A DNA stretch of 64,000 nucleotides. Source: an uncultured Pelagibacteraceae bacterium. GTDB taxonomy: Bacteria; Pseudomonadota; Alphaproteobacteria; Pelagibacterales; Pelagibacteraceae. Below, piece after piece: positions 43,163 through 51,735 of the stretch. The position numbers and the translations under genes were made by a program. Numbering within the stretch: position 1 is the first letter of the stretch; each line of letters opens with the position of its first letter. The notes under the pieces are model-generated. The model was not told where the DNA came from. It saw only the letters and a program-made list of their open reading frames with translations, and made no database searches. The DNA lies in assembly GCA_902594405.1 (NCBI GenBank), contig CACJMB010000001.1, positions 62,001 to 126,000 of the forward strand, read 5' to 3'.

Positions 43163-43890
43163 AGAATAATATTAGTGAAGCAGATTGGAAAGTAAGAGTA
43201 GATCTTGCAGCCATGTTTAGATTAACCAACATGATGGGTTGGGATGATACGGTTTGGAACCATATCACTGCAAGAGCACCTGGAACAGATCATACATTTT
43301 TTATGCATGAGATGGGGTTGTTATATGAAGAAGTAAAAGCATCAAACTTAATTAAAGTTGATGAGCATGGTAAAGTATTAGAAGGACCTGAAAAGGCTAA
43401 TACTGCAGGTTTTATTATTCATAGTGCTATTCATCTAAATCATCCAAATGCTAAATTTGTCTTTCATGCACACCCTCCATCAGCATTAGCTGCAACTGCA
43501 TTGAAAGATGGTATCCCTCATTTAGTACAAGATAGTTCAATGCTTTATGGAAAAGTTGGTTATCATGAGTGGGAAGGGCTATCGATTAATAAAGATGAGA
43601 GAGTTAGAATTGCTGAAAACATGGGGGACAATAAGGTTTTGATTATGAAAAACCACGGCCTTCTTACTGTTGGTGCAACGGCAGGGGAAGCATTTATGAA
43701 CATGTATTATGCAATTAGAATGTGTGAAGTTGCAGTACAAGCAACTGGTTCAGGATTACCTCTTGAAAGAGCAACAGAAGAGATGTGGAAATTATCTCAA
43801 AAGCAATATGATTTATTTTCACCAGGTTTAAATGAGTGGCCAGCATTACTTAGAAGATGTGATGCAAAAGACCCATCATATAAAGAGTAA
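43159..43890 (+). CDS. Class II aldolase/adducin-domain protein
   Basis: A 243-residue class II aldolase. Zinc ligands are visible in FVFHAHPPSALA (H-x-H) and MKNHGLLTVG (third His), and GWDDTVWNHITARAP is the family opening (usually N-H-x-S-x-R). It lacks a sugar-phosphate kinase neighbour, unlike the threonate/erythronate pathways that pair LtnD-type dehydrogenase with a DUF1537 kinase and this aldolase type. It may cleave or decarboxylate an unphosphorylated beta-keto intermediate. ATG overlaps previous stop by 4 nt, and its stop overlaps the next ATG by one base. Confidence 0.85.
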   Translation: MKNNISEADWKVRVDLAAMFRLTNMMGWDDTVWNHITARAPGTDHTFFMHEMGLLYEEVKASNLIKVDEHGKVLEGPEKANTAGFIIHSAIHLNHPNAKFVFHAHPPSALAATALKDGIPHLVQDSSMLYGKVGYHEWEGLSINKDERVRIAENMGDNKVLIMKNHGLLTVGATAGEAFMNMYYAIRMCEVAVQATGSGLPLERATEEMWKLSQKQYDLFSPGLNEWPALLRRCDAKDPSYKE

Positions 43891-45107
43891 TGACAAAAAT
43901 TAATTCTTTAGATGATATTGTAAAGAATGGCCTTTGTATTGGCTGTGGTATTTGCAAAAGTATTGAAGGAAATTCTCTAGAAATGGAGATGAGCAACAAA
44001 GGTAATTTAGAACCTAAAGAATTAACACCAATTACTAATGATACTTTAGAAGAAATTAAAAAAGTTTGTCCTGGTGTTATTGCAGAAGGCCCTGAAGATC
44101 ATAAAGAAAATGAAGGATCTAATAAAGATATAGTTTGGGGAAATTATTTTGATTTATATTATTCTTGGTCTACTGATCCAAAGATAAGATTTCAAAGCTC
44201 AACAGGAGGTTTGTTAAATGGATTGTCTTTATATTTATTAGAACAAAAGAAAGTAGATTTTATAATGCATACGTCAGGGGATAAAGATAACCCTATGCGA
44301 AACATTGTAAAATACAGTTTTAATAAAGAGGACTTAATTAACTGTGAAAGTAGATCAAGATACGGTCCATCCTCACCACTAAGTGAATTTCATAAAGCTT
44401 TAGACAAAAAACAAACTTTTGCTTTTGTTGGGAAACCTTGTGATGCAGGAGCCATAAGATTACTTGCTAAATCAGATGAAAGAGTTGATCAGTATTGTAA
44501 ATATATATTCACTCTTGTTTGTGGAGGTTTTCAAGAACTTACAAAATCACAAGAATTCATTGATAGCTTTAATGTTAAGGAACAAGAGTTAGAAGAATTT
44601 AGATACAGAGGATTTGGTAACCCTGGAAGAATGTATATCAAAACAAAAGATCAAAGAGAGTTTGATAAAGATTATAATTCTTTTTGGGGTGATGAAAGTA
44701 ATTGGAAAGTTCCATTTAGATGTAAAATATGCCCCGATGCAATTGGAGAAAGTTCAGATATTGCAGCTCTAGATACTTGGAGAGGGGGTTCTCCTAAAGG
44801 AGAAGATGAAGGGTTTAATGCTGCAGTAATGCGAACTAAAAAAGGAATTAAAGTATTTAATGAAGCTGTTAAAAGTGGATACCTTGTTAAAGGAGACAAG
44901 GTTACTATTGAAGACATTAAAGATTTTCAACCTCATCAAACGAGTAAAAAACAAGCTGTTTATGCAAGACATCTTGGGATGAAAAATAATAATGTTCCAA
45001 CAATTAAAACTAAAAACCTTAGAATAGAAGAATTATACAAATTAAATGATATTGAATATAACAAACAACAAGAAAAAGGGATTAGTCAAAGATTAAATAA
45101 AAAATGA
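43890..45107 (+). CDS. FrhB-type Fe-S flavoprotein (coenzyme F420 hydrogenase/dehydrogenase beta-subunit family)
   Basis: A 405-residue protein with an N-terminal ferredoxin-like site (CIGCGICKS, about residues 17-23, and a later KKVCPG), the FrhB N-terminal block (RFQSSTGGLLNGLSLYLLE, AFVGKPCDAGAIR) and the C-terminal cluster box FRCKICPDAIGESSDIAALD. Members bind FAD and two 4Fe-4S clusters and pass electrons to F420, ferredoxin or other carriers. Alphaproteobacteria generally do not make F420, so a ferredoxin-linked or direct substrate oxidoreduction is more likely. Shares one base with the aldolase stop. Confidence 0.85.
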   Translation: MTKINSLDDIVKNGLCIGCGICKSIEGNSLEMEMSNKGNLEPKELTPITNDTLEEIKKVCPGVIAEGPEDHKENEGSNKDIVWGNYFDLYYSWSTDPKIRFQSSTGGLLNGLSLYLLEQKKVDFIMHTSGDKDNPMRNIVKYSFNKEDLINCESRSRYGPSSPLSEFHKALDKKQTFAFVGKPCDAGAIRLLAKSDERVDQYCKYIFTLVCGGFQELTKSQEFIDSFNVKEQELEEFRYRGFGNPGRMYIKTKDQREFDKDYNSFWGDESNWKVPFRCKICPDAIGESSDIAALDTWRGGSPKGEDEGFNAAVMRTKKGIKVFNEAVKSGYLVKGDKVTIEDIKDFQPHQTSKKQAVYARHLGMKNNNVPTIKTKNLRIEELYKLNDIEYNKQQEKGISQRLNKK

Positions 45108-45217
45108 TTGAGTTAATAGATATATTTTTTAATCAATATTTGAGGATTTTCGTAGGTATTGTACTGATTGGTCTTATTTTGTTTTCTTTATATTACAAAT
45201 TTAAAGACAAAAAGTAA
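45104..45217 (+). CDS. Small single-span membrane peptide (37 aa)
   Basis: An ORF of 37 codons overlapping the preceding stop by 4 nt. It encodes one hydrophobic span (FVGIVLIGLILFSLYY) with a Lys-rich tail. Position and overlap suggest it is part of the dioxygenase operon. Function unknown. Confidence 0.5.
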   Translation: MIELIDIFFNQYLRIFVGIVLIGLILFSLYYKFKDKK

Positions 45218-45265
45218 CAGAATGCGGGGTTGTGAATAAATTAATAATCATTTAAAATTTAAAAT

Positions 45266-46378
45266 ATGCTTAGTTATATAATACCTTTTTTAATTTTAAT
45301 TCTTGTTGTTGTATTTATTCATGAATATGGACATTATTATTTTGCAAGAAAATATGGTGTAGGTGTAACTGATTTTTCAATTGGTTTTGGTAAAGAATTA
45401 TTTGGGTGGAACGATAAATTTGGAACAAGATGGAAAATTTGCGCAATTCCTTTAGGTGGATATGTAAAATTTTTTGGTGATAGAAATGTTTATTCACAAG
45501 CTGACCATCAAGAAATTTTAGAAAAATATAACGAAGAAGAACGAGAAAAATTATTTATTTTAAAACCTTTATACCAGAGAGTTTTAATTGTATTTGGTGG
45601 TCCTTTAGCTAATTTTTTACTAGCTTTAGTAATATTTTTTTCAATTTATACCTTTGTGGGTAAAGATTTTACTCCTGCAGTCATTAATGAAGTCCAAAAA
45701 GACAGTCCAGCAATGTTAGGAGGGTTAAAAGCTGAGGATATAATTTTAGAGATAGACGGTAATGAAGTTAAAAGCATTATGGAGGTTTCTAAATTTATCA
45801 CCATGTCTACTGGTGATTTTATAGATTTTAAAGTTAAGCGTTCTTATGATGAATTAATACTAAAAGTTAAACCCAATATAGTTGAAGGTGATGATGGATT
45901 GGGTAACAAAATTAATAAAAGAATGGTTGGCATTAAGCTTGGAGCTTATAACAATAAAGTTAACCATGTTAAATTAGGACCTGCTCAGGCTTTATATCAT
46001 GCAGGTTATGAAGTTTATTTTGTAAGCGTTTCCTCATTAAAATACATCGGAGGAATGATTTTAGGTAAAGCAGATACTTCTCAATTGGGAGGCCCAATCA
46101 GAATAGCTAAAATTTCTGGACAAGTTGCAACGTTTGGAGTGCTGGCTTTTATTAGTATGATGGCTTATATTTCAATAAGTTTAGGACTTATTAATCTATT
46201 TCCAATACCAATGTTAGATGGAGGACATTTGATGTTTTATGCATTTGAGAAAGTTTTAGGCCAGCCTTTATCTCAAAAAACTCAAGAAGGTTTTTTTCGA
46301 ATCGGATTGTTTTTGTTGTTATCATTGATGTTTTTCACCACATTTAATGATCTAAAAGACCTTGGTTTATTTAGATAA
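45266..46378 (+). CDS. rseP: Site-2 intramembrane metalloprotease RseP
   Basis: A 370-residue M50 protease. Zinc motif HEYGH (VVFIHEYGHYYFARK, about residue 20), one PDZ domain (about 120-210, with the NEVQKDSPAMLGGLKAEDII start), and the third metal site in PIPMLDGGHLMFYAFE near residue 317. RseP cleaves anti-sigma factors and cleared signal peptides in the membrane. In many proteobacteria bamA follows it; here the next gene is HU, an altered context. It ends 157 bp before hup with no gene between. Confidence 0.92.
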   Translation: MLSYIIPFLILILVVVFIHEYGHYYFARKYGVGVTDFSIGFGKELFGWNDKFGTRWKICAIPLGGYVKFFGDRNVYSQADHQEILEKYNEEEREKLFILKPLYQRVLIVFGGPLANFLLALVIFFSIYTFVGKDFTPAVINEVQKDSPAMLGGLKAEDIILEIDGNEVKSIMEVSKFITMSTGDFIDFKVKRSYDELILKVKPNIVEGDDGLGNKINKRMVGIKLGAYNNKVNHVKLGPAQALYHAGYEVYFVSVSSLKYIGGMILGKADTSQLGGPIRIAKISGQVATFGVLAFISMMAYISISLGLINLFPIPMLDGGHLMFYAFEKVLGQPLSQKTQEGFFRIGLFLLLSLMFFTTFNDLKDLGLFR

Positions 46379-46390
46379 TTCACATTCTAA

Positions 46391-46496
46391 AACGTTTAAA
46401 AAAGTCAATAAAACCAACGTTTATTTATGTTTTTACAAGATATTGTGTGTTTTAAAAAACTATACACTAAAAAAAAGCTTGATTTATCAACGTTTA
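46391..46496. promoter_or_regulatory. Three AACGTTTA repeats in the HU promoter region
   Basis: AACGTTTA occurs at 46391-46398, 46416-46423 and 46489-46496, the last two as CAACGTTTAT. A fourth AACGTTTT sits in the hairpin after hup (46832-46839). A TATAAA-like box follows the third copy at 46504-46509. They look like a repeated protein-binding site in the 157-bp gap, possibly for HU itself or another regulator. Confidence 0.45.
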
Positions 46497-46535
46497 TGAC
46501 AAGTATAAATATTAACCAACAAAACCGGAGCTAAA

Positions 46536-46811
46536 ATGAACAAAAAACAACTAATTGCTAAGCTTTCTGGCTCATTGAATTTGAGCAAAGCAGATGCTGA
46601 GCGAACTTTTGATACAATTACCAACACTATTTTAGACGCTCTAAAAGGTGATGACTCAGTAAAAATTGCTGGATTTGGTACGTATAAAGTAGCAAAAAGA
46701 AAAGCAAGAGTTGGAAGAAACCCAAGAACGGGTGAGCAGATTCAAATTGCTGCTTCTCAAAAGGTAAAATTCTTACCAGCTAAAGCTTTAAAAGAAGTAT
46801 TCAACAGATAA
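46536..46811 (+). CDS. hup: Nucleoid protein HU
   Basis: A 91-residue HU/IHF-family protein of normal length. MNKKQLIAKLSGSLNLSKADAE opens the dimer helix, GFGTYKVAKRKARVGRNPRTGEQIQI is the DNA-binding arm with its RNPRTG tip, and KFLPAKALKEVFN closes. The GRNPRTG form fits HU rather than IHF. It bends and packs DNA. Good ribosome-binding site (CCGGAG). Codon use is richer in GC than surroundings, in keeping with high expression. Confidence 0.95.
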   Translation: MNKKQLIAKLSGSLNLSKADAERTFDTITNTILDALKGDDSVKIAGFGTYKVAKRKARVGRNPRTGEQIQIAASQKVKFLPAKALKEVFNR

Positions 46812-46821
46812 TATTTTTTTT

Positions 46822-46861
46822 TAACAGCCCTAACGTTTTAAAAATACGTTCAGGGCTGTTA
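46822..46861 (+). other. Hairpin after hup
   Basis: TAACAGCCCTAACG (46822-46835) pairs with CGTTCAGGGCTGTTA (46847-46861), leaving one bulged C. No T run follows on the plus strand, so it may be a Rho-independent terminator lacking its U tract or a transcript-end stabiliser. A smaller TGCA/TGCA hairpin follows directly. Confidence 0.65.
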
Positions 46862-46933
46862 GTATATGCAAAAACTGCATACCCAATTTTCCTAATCAGC
46901 GTTAGTTTAAAAAATTAATAAAACTATAAGACA

Positions 46934-46952
46934 CCACTTAAACAAGTGGAGG
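46934..46952 (+). promoter_or_regulatory. Small hairpin overlapping the ribosome-binding site of the first Amt gene
   Basis: CCACTT (46934-46939) pairs with AAGTGG (46944-46949), with an AAAC loop. The GGAGG ribosome-binding site (46948-46952) begins in the right arm, 5 nt before the ATG. Opening of this stem could control translation of the ammonium transporter. Confidence 0.45.
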
Positions 46953-46956
46953 TCTA

Positions 46957-48258
46957 ATGACTAAAATAATAAAAAAAATATCAGCACCGCTTCTTAGTTT
47001 AATATTTTTATTAAACATGAGTAGTGCAGGTATGGCAGAGACAACTGTCTCTGGAGAAGTTCAAGCGATATTTAACTCGCTTCTATTTTTAATTTGTGGT
47101 TTCCTTGTCATGTTCATGGCAGCGGGTTTTGCGATGCTAGAATCTGGTATGGTAACTTCAAAAAGTGTATCAGTAATTTGTGCTAAAAATATAGGTCTAT
47201 ATTCAATTGCCGGAATTATGTTTTGGCTTTTTGGTTATAATTTAGCTTATGGAATTCCTGAAGGAGGATACATTGGAACATTTACACCTTGGTCAGATGC
47301 AAGTGCAGTTGATACAGGTTATGCTGATGGATCAGACTGGTTCTTCCAAATGGTATTCTGTGCAACAACAGTTTCAATTTGTTCAGGTGCTATGGCTGAA
47401 AGAATTAAGCTATGGCCGTTTTTCTTATTTGCAGCTATTTTAGCTGGAGTAATTTATCCAATCGTTATGGGTTGGCAATGGGGTGGAGGCTGGTTAGCAG
47501 AACTAGGCTTCTCTGATTTTGCTGGTTCAACTTTAGTACACTCAACAGGTGGTGCAGCTGCTTTAGCAGGTATCATGTTGTTAGGTGCTAGATATGGAAG
47601 ATTTGATAGCAAAGGTGAAGCGAAAGCAATTAAACCTTTTGCTGCTTCTTCAATTCCATTAGTAACTGTTGGAGTATTTATATTATGGTTAGGTTGGTTT
47701 GGATTCAACGGTGGATCTCAACTAGCTATTGGAACATTTGATGATGCAGTTGCTGTATCAAGTATATTTATTAATACTAATCTTGCTGCTTGTGGTGGTG
47801 TTATGGCTGCTGCAATAATCACAAGATTAATGTTTGGTAAAACAGATGTAATTCAAATGTTAAACGGAGCAATTGGTGGTCTTGTAGCTGTAACAGCTGA
47901 ACCATTAGCGCCATCACCTTTAGCAGCTATTTTCATCGGAGCTGTAGGTGGATTGATCGTAGTGTTCGGAACTAAGTTATTATTCAGTTTCAAACTTGAC
48001 GATGTTGTAGGTGCAATTCCAGCTCACATGTTTGCTGGTATTTGGGGAACATTAGCAGTGCCATTAACAAACGCTGATGCAACGTTTAGTGCACAATTAA
48101 TAGGTGTACTTTCAATTAACATTTTTGTGTTTGCTGTGTCCTATGTAATTTGGTCAATAATGAAAGCTACGTTTGGAATTAGATTAAGTAAAGAAGCTGA
48201 AACCAAAGGTACTGACGTTACAGAAACAGGAGTAATAGCATACGCAATACGTGACTAA
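46957..48258 (+). CDS. amt: Ammonium transporter Amt (first of tandem pair)
   Basis: A 433-residue Amt protein with a cleavable-looking N-terminus (ending SSAGMAET) and 11 hydrophobic helices. The pore twin His residues are in FAGSTLVHSTGGAA and VGAIPAHMFAGIWG, and the phenylalanine gate region in GFNGGSQLAIG-like segments is typical. It conducts ammonium or ammonia. It is about two-thirds identical to the second copy downstream. No glnK/PII gene is next to it. A hairpin hides part of its ribosome-binding site. Confidence 0.94.
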   Translation: MTKIIKKISAPLLSLIFLLNMSSAGMAETTVSGEVQAIFNSLLFLICGFLVMFMAAGFAMLESGMVTSKSVSVICAKNIGLYSIAGIMFWLFGYNLAYGIPEGGYIGTFTPWSDASAVDTGYADGSDWFFQMVFCATTVSICSGAMAERIKLWPFFLFAAILAGVIYPIVMGWQWGGGWLAELGFSDFAGSTLVHSTGGAAALAGIMLLGARYGRFDSKGEAKAIKPFAASSIPLVTVGVFILWLGWFGFNGGSQLAIGTFDDAVAVSSIFINTNLAACGGVMAAAIITRLMFGKTDVIQMLNGAIGGLVAVTAEPLAPSPLAAIFIGAVGGLIVVFGTKLLFSFKLDDVVGAIPAHMFAGIWGTLAVPLTNADATFSAQLIGVLSINIFVFAVSYVIWSIMKATFGIRLSKEAETKGTDVTETGVIAYAIRD

Positions 48259-48321
48259 TTGCATGCAATGCAATATAGAGGCTCTTCGATCTCCATGTCG
48301 TTATCTCATTGAAGGGCCTCT
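48259..48321 (+). other. Tandem hairpins after the first Amt gene
   Basis: TTGCAT/ATGCAA forms a small stem at 48259-48273 directly after the stop. Then AGAGGCTCTTC (48277-48287) pairs over 11 bp with GAAGGGCCTCT (48311-48321), one T-G pair included, with a 23-nt loop. There is no T run after it, only A residues. It may be a transcript-end stabiliser or a structured small RNA. Confidence 0.55.
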
Positions 48322-48370
48322 GTAAAAAAAAGAATTAACTACAATCTCTCTCTCTTTAGTTAGTTAAGTA

Positions 48371-48396
48371 AAGGCCCCAGAAATGGGGCCTTTTTA
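48371..48396 (+). terminator. Intrinsic terminator between the two Amt genes
   Basis: AAGGCCCC (48371-48378) pairs with GGGGCCTT (48385-48392) around AGAAAT, and T residues follow to 48395 and beyond. It lies 112 bp after the first Amt stop and 95 bp before the second start, so the two Amt genes probably have separate transcripts. Confidence 0.88.
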
Positions 48397-48491
48397 TTTT
48401 ACACATGCTTAAATAGCATAACTCTTTTGTCCTATGAGCAATTCATTATTTAAAAAACTTTTATAAAAGACCCTCATAACAAGGAGAGATA

Positions 48492-49784
48492 ATGACTCAT
48501 ATTTTAAAAACATTTATTATAGGTTTAATATCATTATTAAGCTTTTCTAACTTTGCTTCAGCAGAGACAACGATGTCAGCTGAAGGACAATATATTTTTA
48601 ATTCACTTGGATTTTATTTAGGTGGTGTATTAGTAGCTTTTATGGCCGCAGGTTTCTGTATGCTTGAAAGTGGATTAGTAACTACAAAAAGTGTATCAAC
48701 AATTGCAGCCAAAAATATTGGTAAATTTGCAATTTGTTCATTAATATTTTTTCTATGTGGCTATAATTTAGCTTACGGTATTCCAGAAGGTGGTTTTATA
48801 GGATCTTTCTCTATGTGGAGCGATTCTTCTGAACTAGCTACAGGTTACTCAGATTATTCAGACTGGTTCTTTCAAACGATGTTTGTTTGTGCAACTGCTT
48901 CTATTGTTTCTGGAGCTGTAGCTGAAAGAATTAAAATTTGGCCTTTCTTCATTTTTGCAGCAATCATGGCTGGAATTATTTATCCAATTTCAATGGGTTG
49001 GCAATGGGGTGGAGGTTGGTTAGCAACTTCAGGCTTTTCTGACTTTGCTGGTTCAACTTTAGTTCACGCATGTGGTGGAGCTGCTGCTCTGGCTGGAGTT
49101 ATTGTATTAGGGGCAAGAGAAGGAAGATTTACTAAATCTGGTGAAACTAAATCTTTAGTACCATTCGCTGCATCATCAATTCCACTAGTGACACTTGGAA
49201 CATTTTTACTTTGGTTTGGTTGGTTTGGTTTTAATGGTTTTAGCCAACTAGCTATGGGAACTTTTGATGATGTTAATGCAATTAGTAAAATTGCAGTTAA
49301 CACTCATTTAGCAGGTGCAGCCGGAACAGTTGCTGCTGCCGTGGTCACAAGATTACTTGGCGGAAAAACTGATATCGTTATGATGTTAAATGGTGCATTA
49401 GCTGGATTAGTAGCAATTACAGCTGAACCTTTAACTCCAAGTCCTGTATTAGCAATTGTAATTGGAGCTATTGGATCATTGATTATGTACTTTGGTACAA
49501 AATTTTTAGAAAGTAAAAAAATCGATGATGTAGTAGGTGCAATCCCTGTTCATATGTTTGCAGGAATATTTGGAACTTTAGTTGTTCCAATAAGTAATCC
49601 AGATACAAATTTTGGAACTCAGTTAACAGGTGTAATTGCAGTATGTCTATTTAGCTTCATACTTTCTTACATAACTTTTAGAGTTCTTAAACAAACTATT
49701 GGTCTTAGAATTAGTGCCCAGGCTGAAAAACTTGGAACTGATGTTGCAGAAGTAGGTGTTAAAGCTTACGCAATAAGAGACTAA
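48492..49784 (+). CDS. amt: Ammonium transporter Amt (second of tandem pair)
   Basis: A 430-residue Amt paralog with signal-like N-terminus (ending FASAET), 11 helices, and pore His residues in FAGSTLVHACGGAA and VGAIPVHMFAGIFG. It is clearly a duplicate of the upstream Amt with differences in loops, such as YSDYSDWFFQTMFVCAT. Two copies could differ in affinity or regulation. It has a normal ribosome-binding site (AAGGAGAG) without the hairpin seen in the first copy. A terminator follows. Confidence 0.94.
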   Translation: MTHILKTFIIGLISLLSFSNFASAETTMSAEGQYIFNSLGFYLGGVLVAFMAAGFCMLESGLVTTKSVSTIAAKNIGKFAICSLIFFLCGYNLAYGIPEGGFIGSFSMWSDSSELATGYSDYSDWFFQTMFVCATASIVSGAVAERIKIWPFFIFAAIMAGIIYPISMGWQWGGGWLATSGFSDFAGSTLVHACGGAAALAGVIVLGAREGRFTKSGETKSLVPFAASSIPLVTLGTFLLWFGWFGFNGFSQLAMGTFDDVNAISKIAVNTHLAGAAGTVAAAVVTRLLGGKTDIVMMLNGALAGLVAITAEPLTPSPVLAIVIGAIGSLIMYFGTKFLESKKIDDVVGAIPVHMFAGIFGTLVVPISNPDTNFGTQLTGVIAVCLFSFILSYITFRVLKQTIGLRISAQAEKLGTDVAEVGVKAYAIRD

Positions 49785-49805
49785 AAAATCTCTCTATAAT
49801 ATATT

Positions 49806-49836
49806 AAGGCTCCTTAGAAATAAGGGGCCTTTTTTA
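49806..49836. terminator. Terminator between Amt and convergent bcp
   Basis: AAGGCTCCTTA (49806-49816) pairs with TAAGGGGCCTT (49821-49831), one T-G pair, with GAAA loop and a T run. The stop of the minus-strand bcp gene is within the T run (49834), so it serves the Amt side mainly. Confidence 0.85.
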
Positions 49837-50307
49837 TTTTTTTACAATACTTTGAAGAGTTTCTAATACTTCTTTAGCATGGTCTTTAACTTTAACATTA
49901 TCCCAAACTTTAAGTATTTTACCTTTTTTATCTATTAAATAAGTCGTTCTGATTATTCCCATAAATTCACGACCCATAAATTTTTTCTTTCCCCAAACTT
50001 TATATTTTTTTAGAACTTCTATTTGTTCGTCAGCAAGTAAATCAAACTTAATTTTGTATTTATCTTTAAATTTGTCATGACTTTTTAAACTGTCCTTTGA
50101 TATCCCATATATTTCACAGTCTAATTTTTTAAATTTAGTGAGTAATTTATTAAAATCATTAGTTTCAATAGTACATCCTGGTGTATCGTCTTTTGGATAA
50201 AAATATAAAACCAGATATTTTCCAATAGAGTTTTTTAATGAATATTTACCAACAGAAGTTGCAGGAATTTCAAAACTTGGTGCTTTAGAATTTATTTTTA
50301 ATGTCAT
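49834..50307 (-). CDS. bcp: Peroxiredoxin Bcp/PrxQ
   Basis: A 157-residue PrxQ. The peroxidatic Cys is in YPKDDTPGCTIETNDF (about residue 45) and the partner Arg is in the conserved RTTYLIDKKGKI block. The usual resolving Cys five residues later is replaced (GCTIETND), so it may work by a one-Cys or other Cys mechanism; another Cys lies in KKLDCEIYGIS. It reduces peroxides using thioredoxin. It overlaps the upstream glycosyltransferase-like gene by 4 nt. Confidence 0.9.
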   Translation of the reverse strand: MTLKINSKAPSFEIPATSVGKYSLKNSIGKYLVLYFYPKDDTPGCTIETNDFNKLLTKFKKLDCEIYGISKDSLKSHDKFKDKYKIKFDLLADEQIEVLKKYKVWGKKKFMGREFMGIIRTTYLIDKKGKILKVWDNVKVKDHAKEVLETLQSIVKK

Positions 50308-51332
50308 ATTTTATTTTCTTTCCATAATTTTTCATAATCTATCATAGGAGATAAACCGTATATTGAATTTATGTTAGTAAAATGAACCGCTAAAGCAGGC
50401 ATTGGACTGATACATAATTCTTTTTTATATATATCATGAAATGGTTTTTCAAAAGGATAATGTTCAAACTCACAAGCACTAACAAATTTTTTAAAATATT
50501 TATTTATTATTTTTTTACTGGTTAAAAATGTGCACAAAGATTCTTCAACTGATCTCCAATGATAATTGTTACCTAGAATTACCTTTGAATTTTCAATTTT
50601 AGTATAAAGGTAAGGATAATCAGCTGGGCACATAATTAATTCTTTGCCAAGTTGTGATGATATACGCTCATAGGAAAGTATCATTTCTTCGATTGCATTT
50701 TTTTTATGGATGTAATCATCCTCAACAAAATAAATCAAATCCTCACAATTTTTTCCAATATGAAAAGATTGGTTTATATTACACATATTTGAAATCTGAT
50801 TGATTGTTACTTTTTCACCTTTTTGATTAAATTTTTTTATTTTTTTTTTATAAAAATTTATATCTAAATTTATTATTTCACTTTTAAAAAACTGCTGCTT
50901 TAAAAGTTTTTTAAATTTTTCAATAACCTTTTCATCAGAGTTGTGATCAATTATTGTTAATTTAACCTTTATTTTTTTAAATATTTTTTTGTTATTATTA
51001 ATTGAATTAATAAGGGATTTTAGAGTTTTTAAAGAATAAACATCTTTGTTAGATTTAAAAATTCTTTTCTTTGATTGAGTTAACATGTTCACGGAGGCGC
51101 ATGTTCTTAGAATTATATCCAGTGATCTAATTGGTCTTTTTATTTTAATTCTACCCATTGGTAGAACAAGAGACTGTATTCCTAAATTGGATAAGTTTTT
51201 AGAACCTTTTTTATTCGTTGTTGGAAAACTAAGATCACCTTGATCGACAATTTCATAATCGAAAAATCTACAAATTTTTATAAACAGTTTTTTAAAATAA
51301 CTAGATTTTCTTGTTTTATTTTGAACTTTCAT
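50304..51332 (-). CDS. Hypothetical protein, GT-A glycosyltransferase-like
   Basis: A 342-residue protein rich in Lys, Asn and Ile. The stretch LIYFVEDDYIHKKNAIEEM resembles the acidic D-x-D metal site of GT-A glycosyltransferases, and the N-terminal TIIDHNSDEKVIEKF region fits the nucleotide-sugar half. I cannot name a family with confidence. It shares 4 nt with bcp and lies 19 bp from divergent rhodanese gene. Composition is more AT-rich than bcp, which may hint at surface-polysaccharide genes of a variable type, but no other such genes are near. Confidence 0.55.
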   Translation of the reverse strand: MKVQNKTRKSSYFKKLFIKICRFFDYEIVDQGDLSFPTTNKKGSKNLSNLGIQSLVLPMGRIKIKRPIRSLDIILRTCASVNMLTQSKKRIFKSNKDVYSLKTLKSLINSINNNKKIFKKIKVKLTIIDHNSDEKVIEKFKKLLKQQFFKSEIINLDINFYKKKIKKFNQKGEKVTINQISNMCNINQSFHIGKNCEDLIYFVEDDYIHKKNAIEEMILSYERISSQLGKELIMCPADYPYLYTKIENSKVILGNNYHWRSVEESLCTFLTSKKIINKYFKKFVSACEFEHYPFEKPFHDIYKKELCISPMPALAVHFTNINSIYGLSPMIDYEKLWKENKI

Positions 51333-51351
51333 AAGTTAGAAATAATTAATT

Positions 51352-51735
51352 ATGACAGTTAAATCAATTCAAAGTTTAGTTAATTCAGCAATGCAGGAAA
51401 TAAAAACTATTACTGCAAATCAAGCTTATGAAATGCTTGAAGATAATAATTGTAATTTAATTGATATCCGAGAGATAAATGAATTAGATAATACTGGTAG
51501 AGTTGAGGGCGCAAATCATATTCCAAGAGGTATGCTAGAAGTTTATTTAGATCCTAATAGTCCAATCGTACAAAATGGACAGGTTGATAAAAATAAAGAA
51601 CTTATTTTATTTTGTGCAGGAGGCGTGAGATCTGCTTTGGCCGTAAAATCATTGAAAGAAATGGGCTATGAAAAAATTTCTCATATTGACGGTGGATTTG
51701 CTGCAATGAGCAGCAGTGGTTTTAAAATAATTTAA
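51352..51735 (+). CDS. Rhodanese-domain protein
   Basis: A 127-residue single-domain rhodanese. The active Cys loop is LILFCAGGVRSALA (CAGGVR, about residue 89), preceded by NLIDIREINELDNTGRVEGA. The six-residue loop fits sulfur transferases rather than phosphatases. It probably carries persulfide sulfur in the cytosol. Its end overlaps the convergent isomerase gene by 4 nt. Confidence 0.88.
   Translation: MTVKSIQSLVNSAMQEIKTITANQAYEMLEDNNCNLIDIREINELDNTGRVEGANHIPRGMLEVYLDPNSPIVQNGQVDKNKELILFCAGGVRSALAVKSLKEMGYEKISHIDGGFAAMSSSGFKII

Noticed and set aside
48340-48360. CTCTCTCTCT simple repeat upstream of the second Amt gene
   Set aside because: Only about five units and not inside a coding region or at a clear promoter element; phase variation is not supported.
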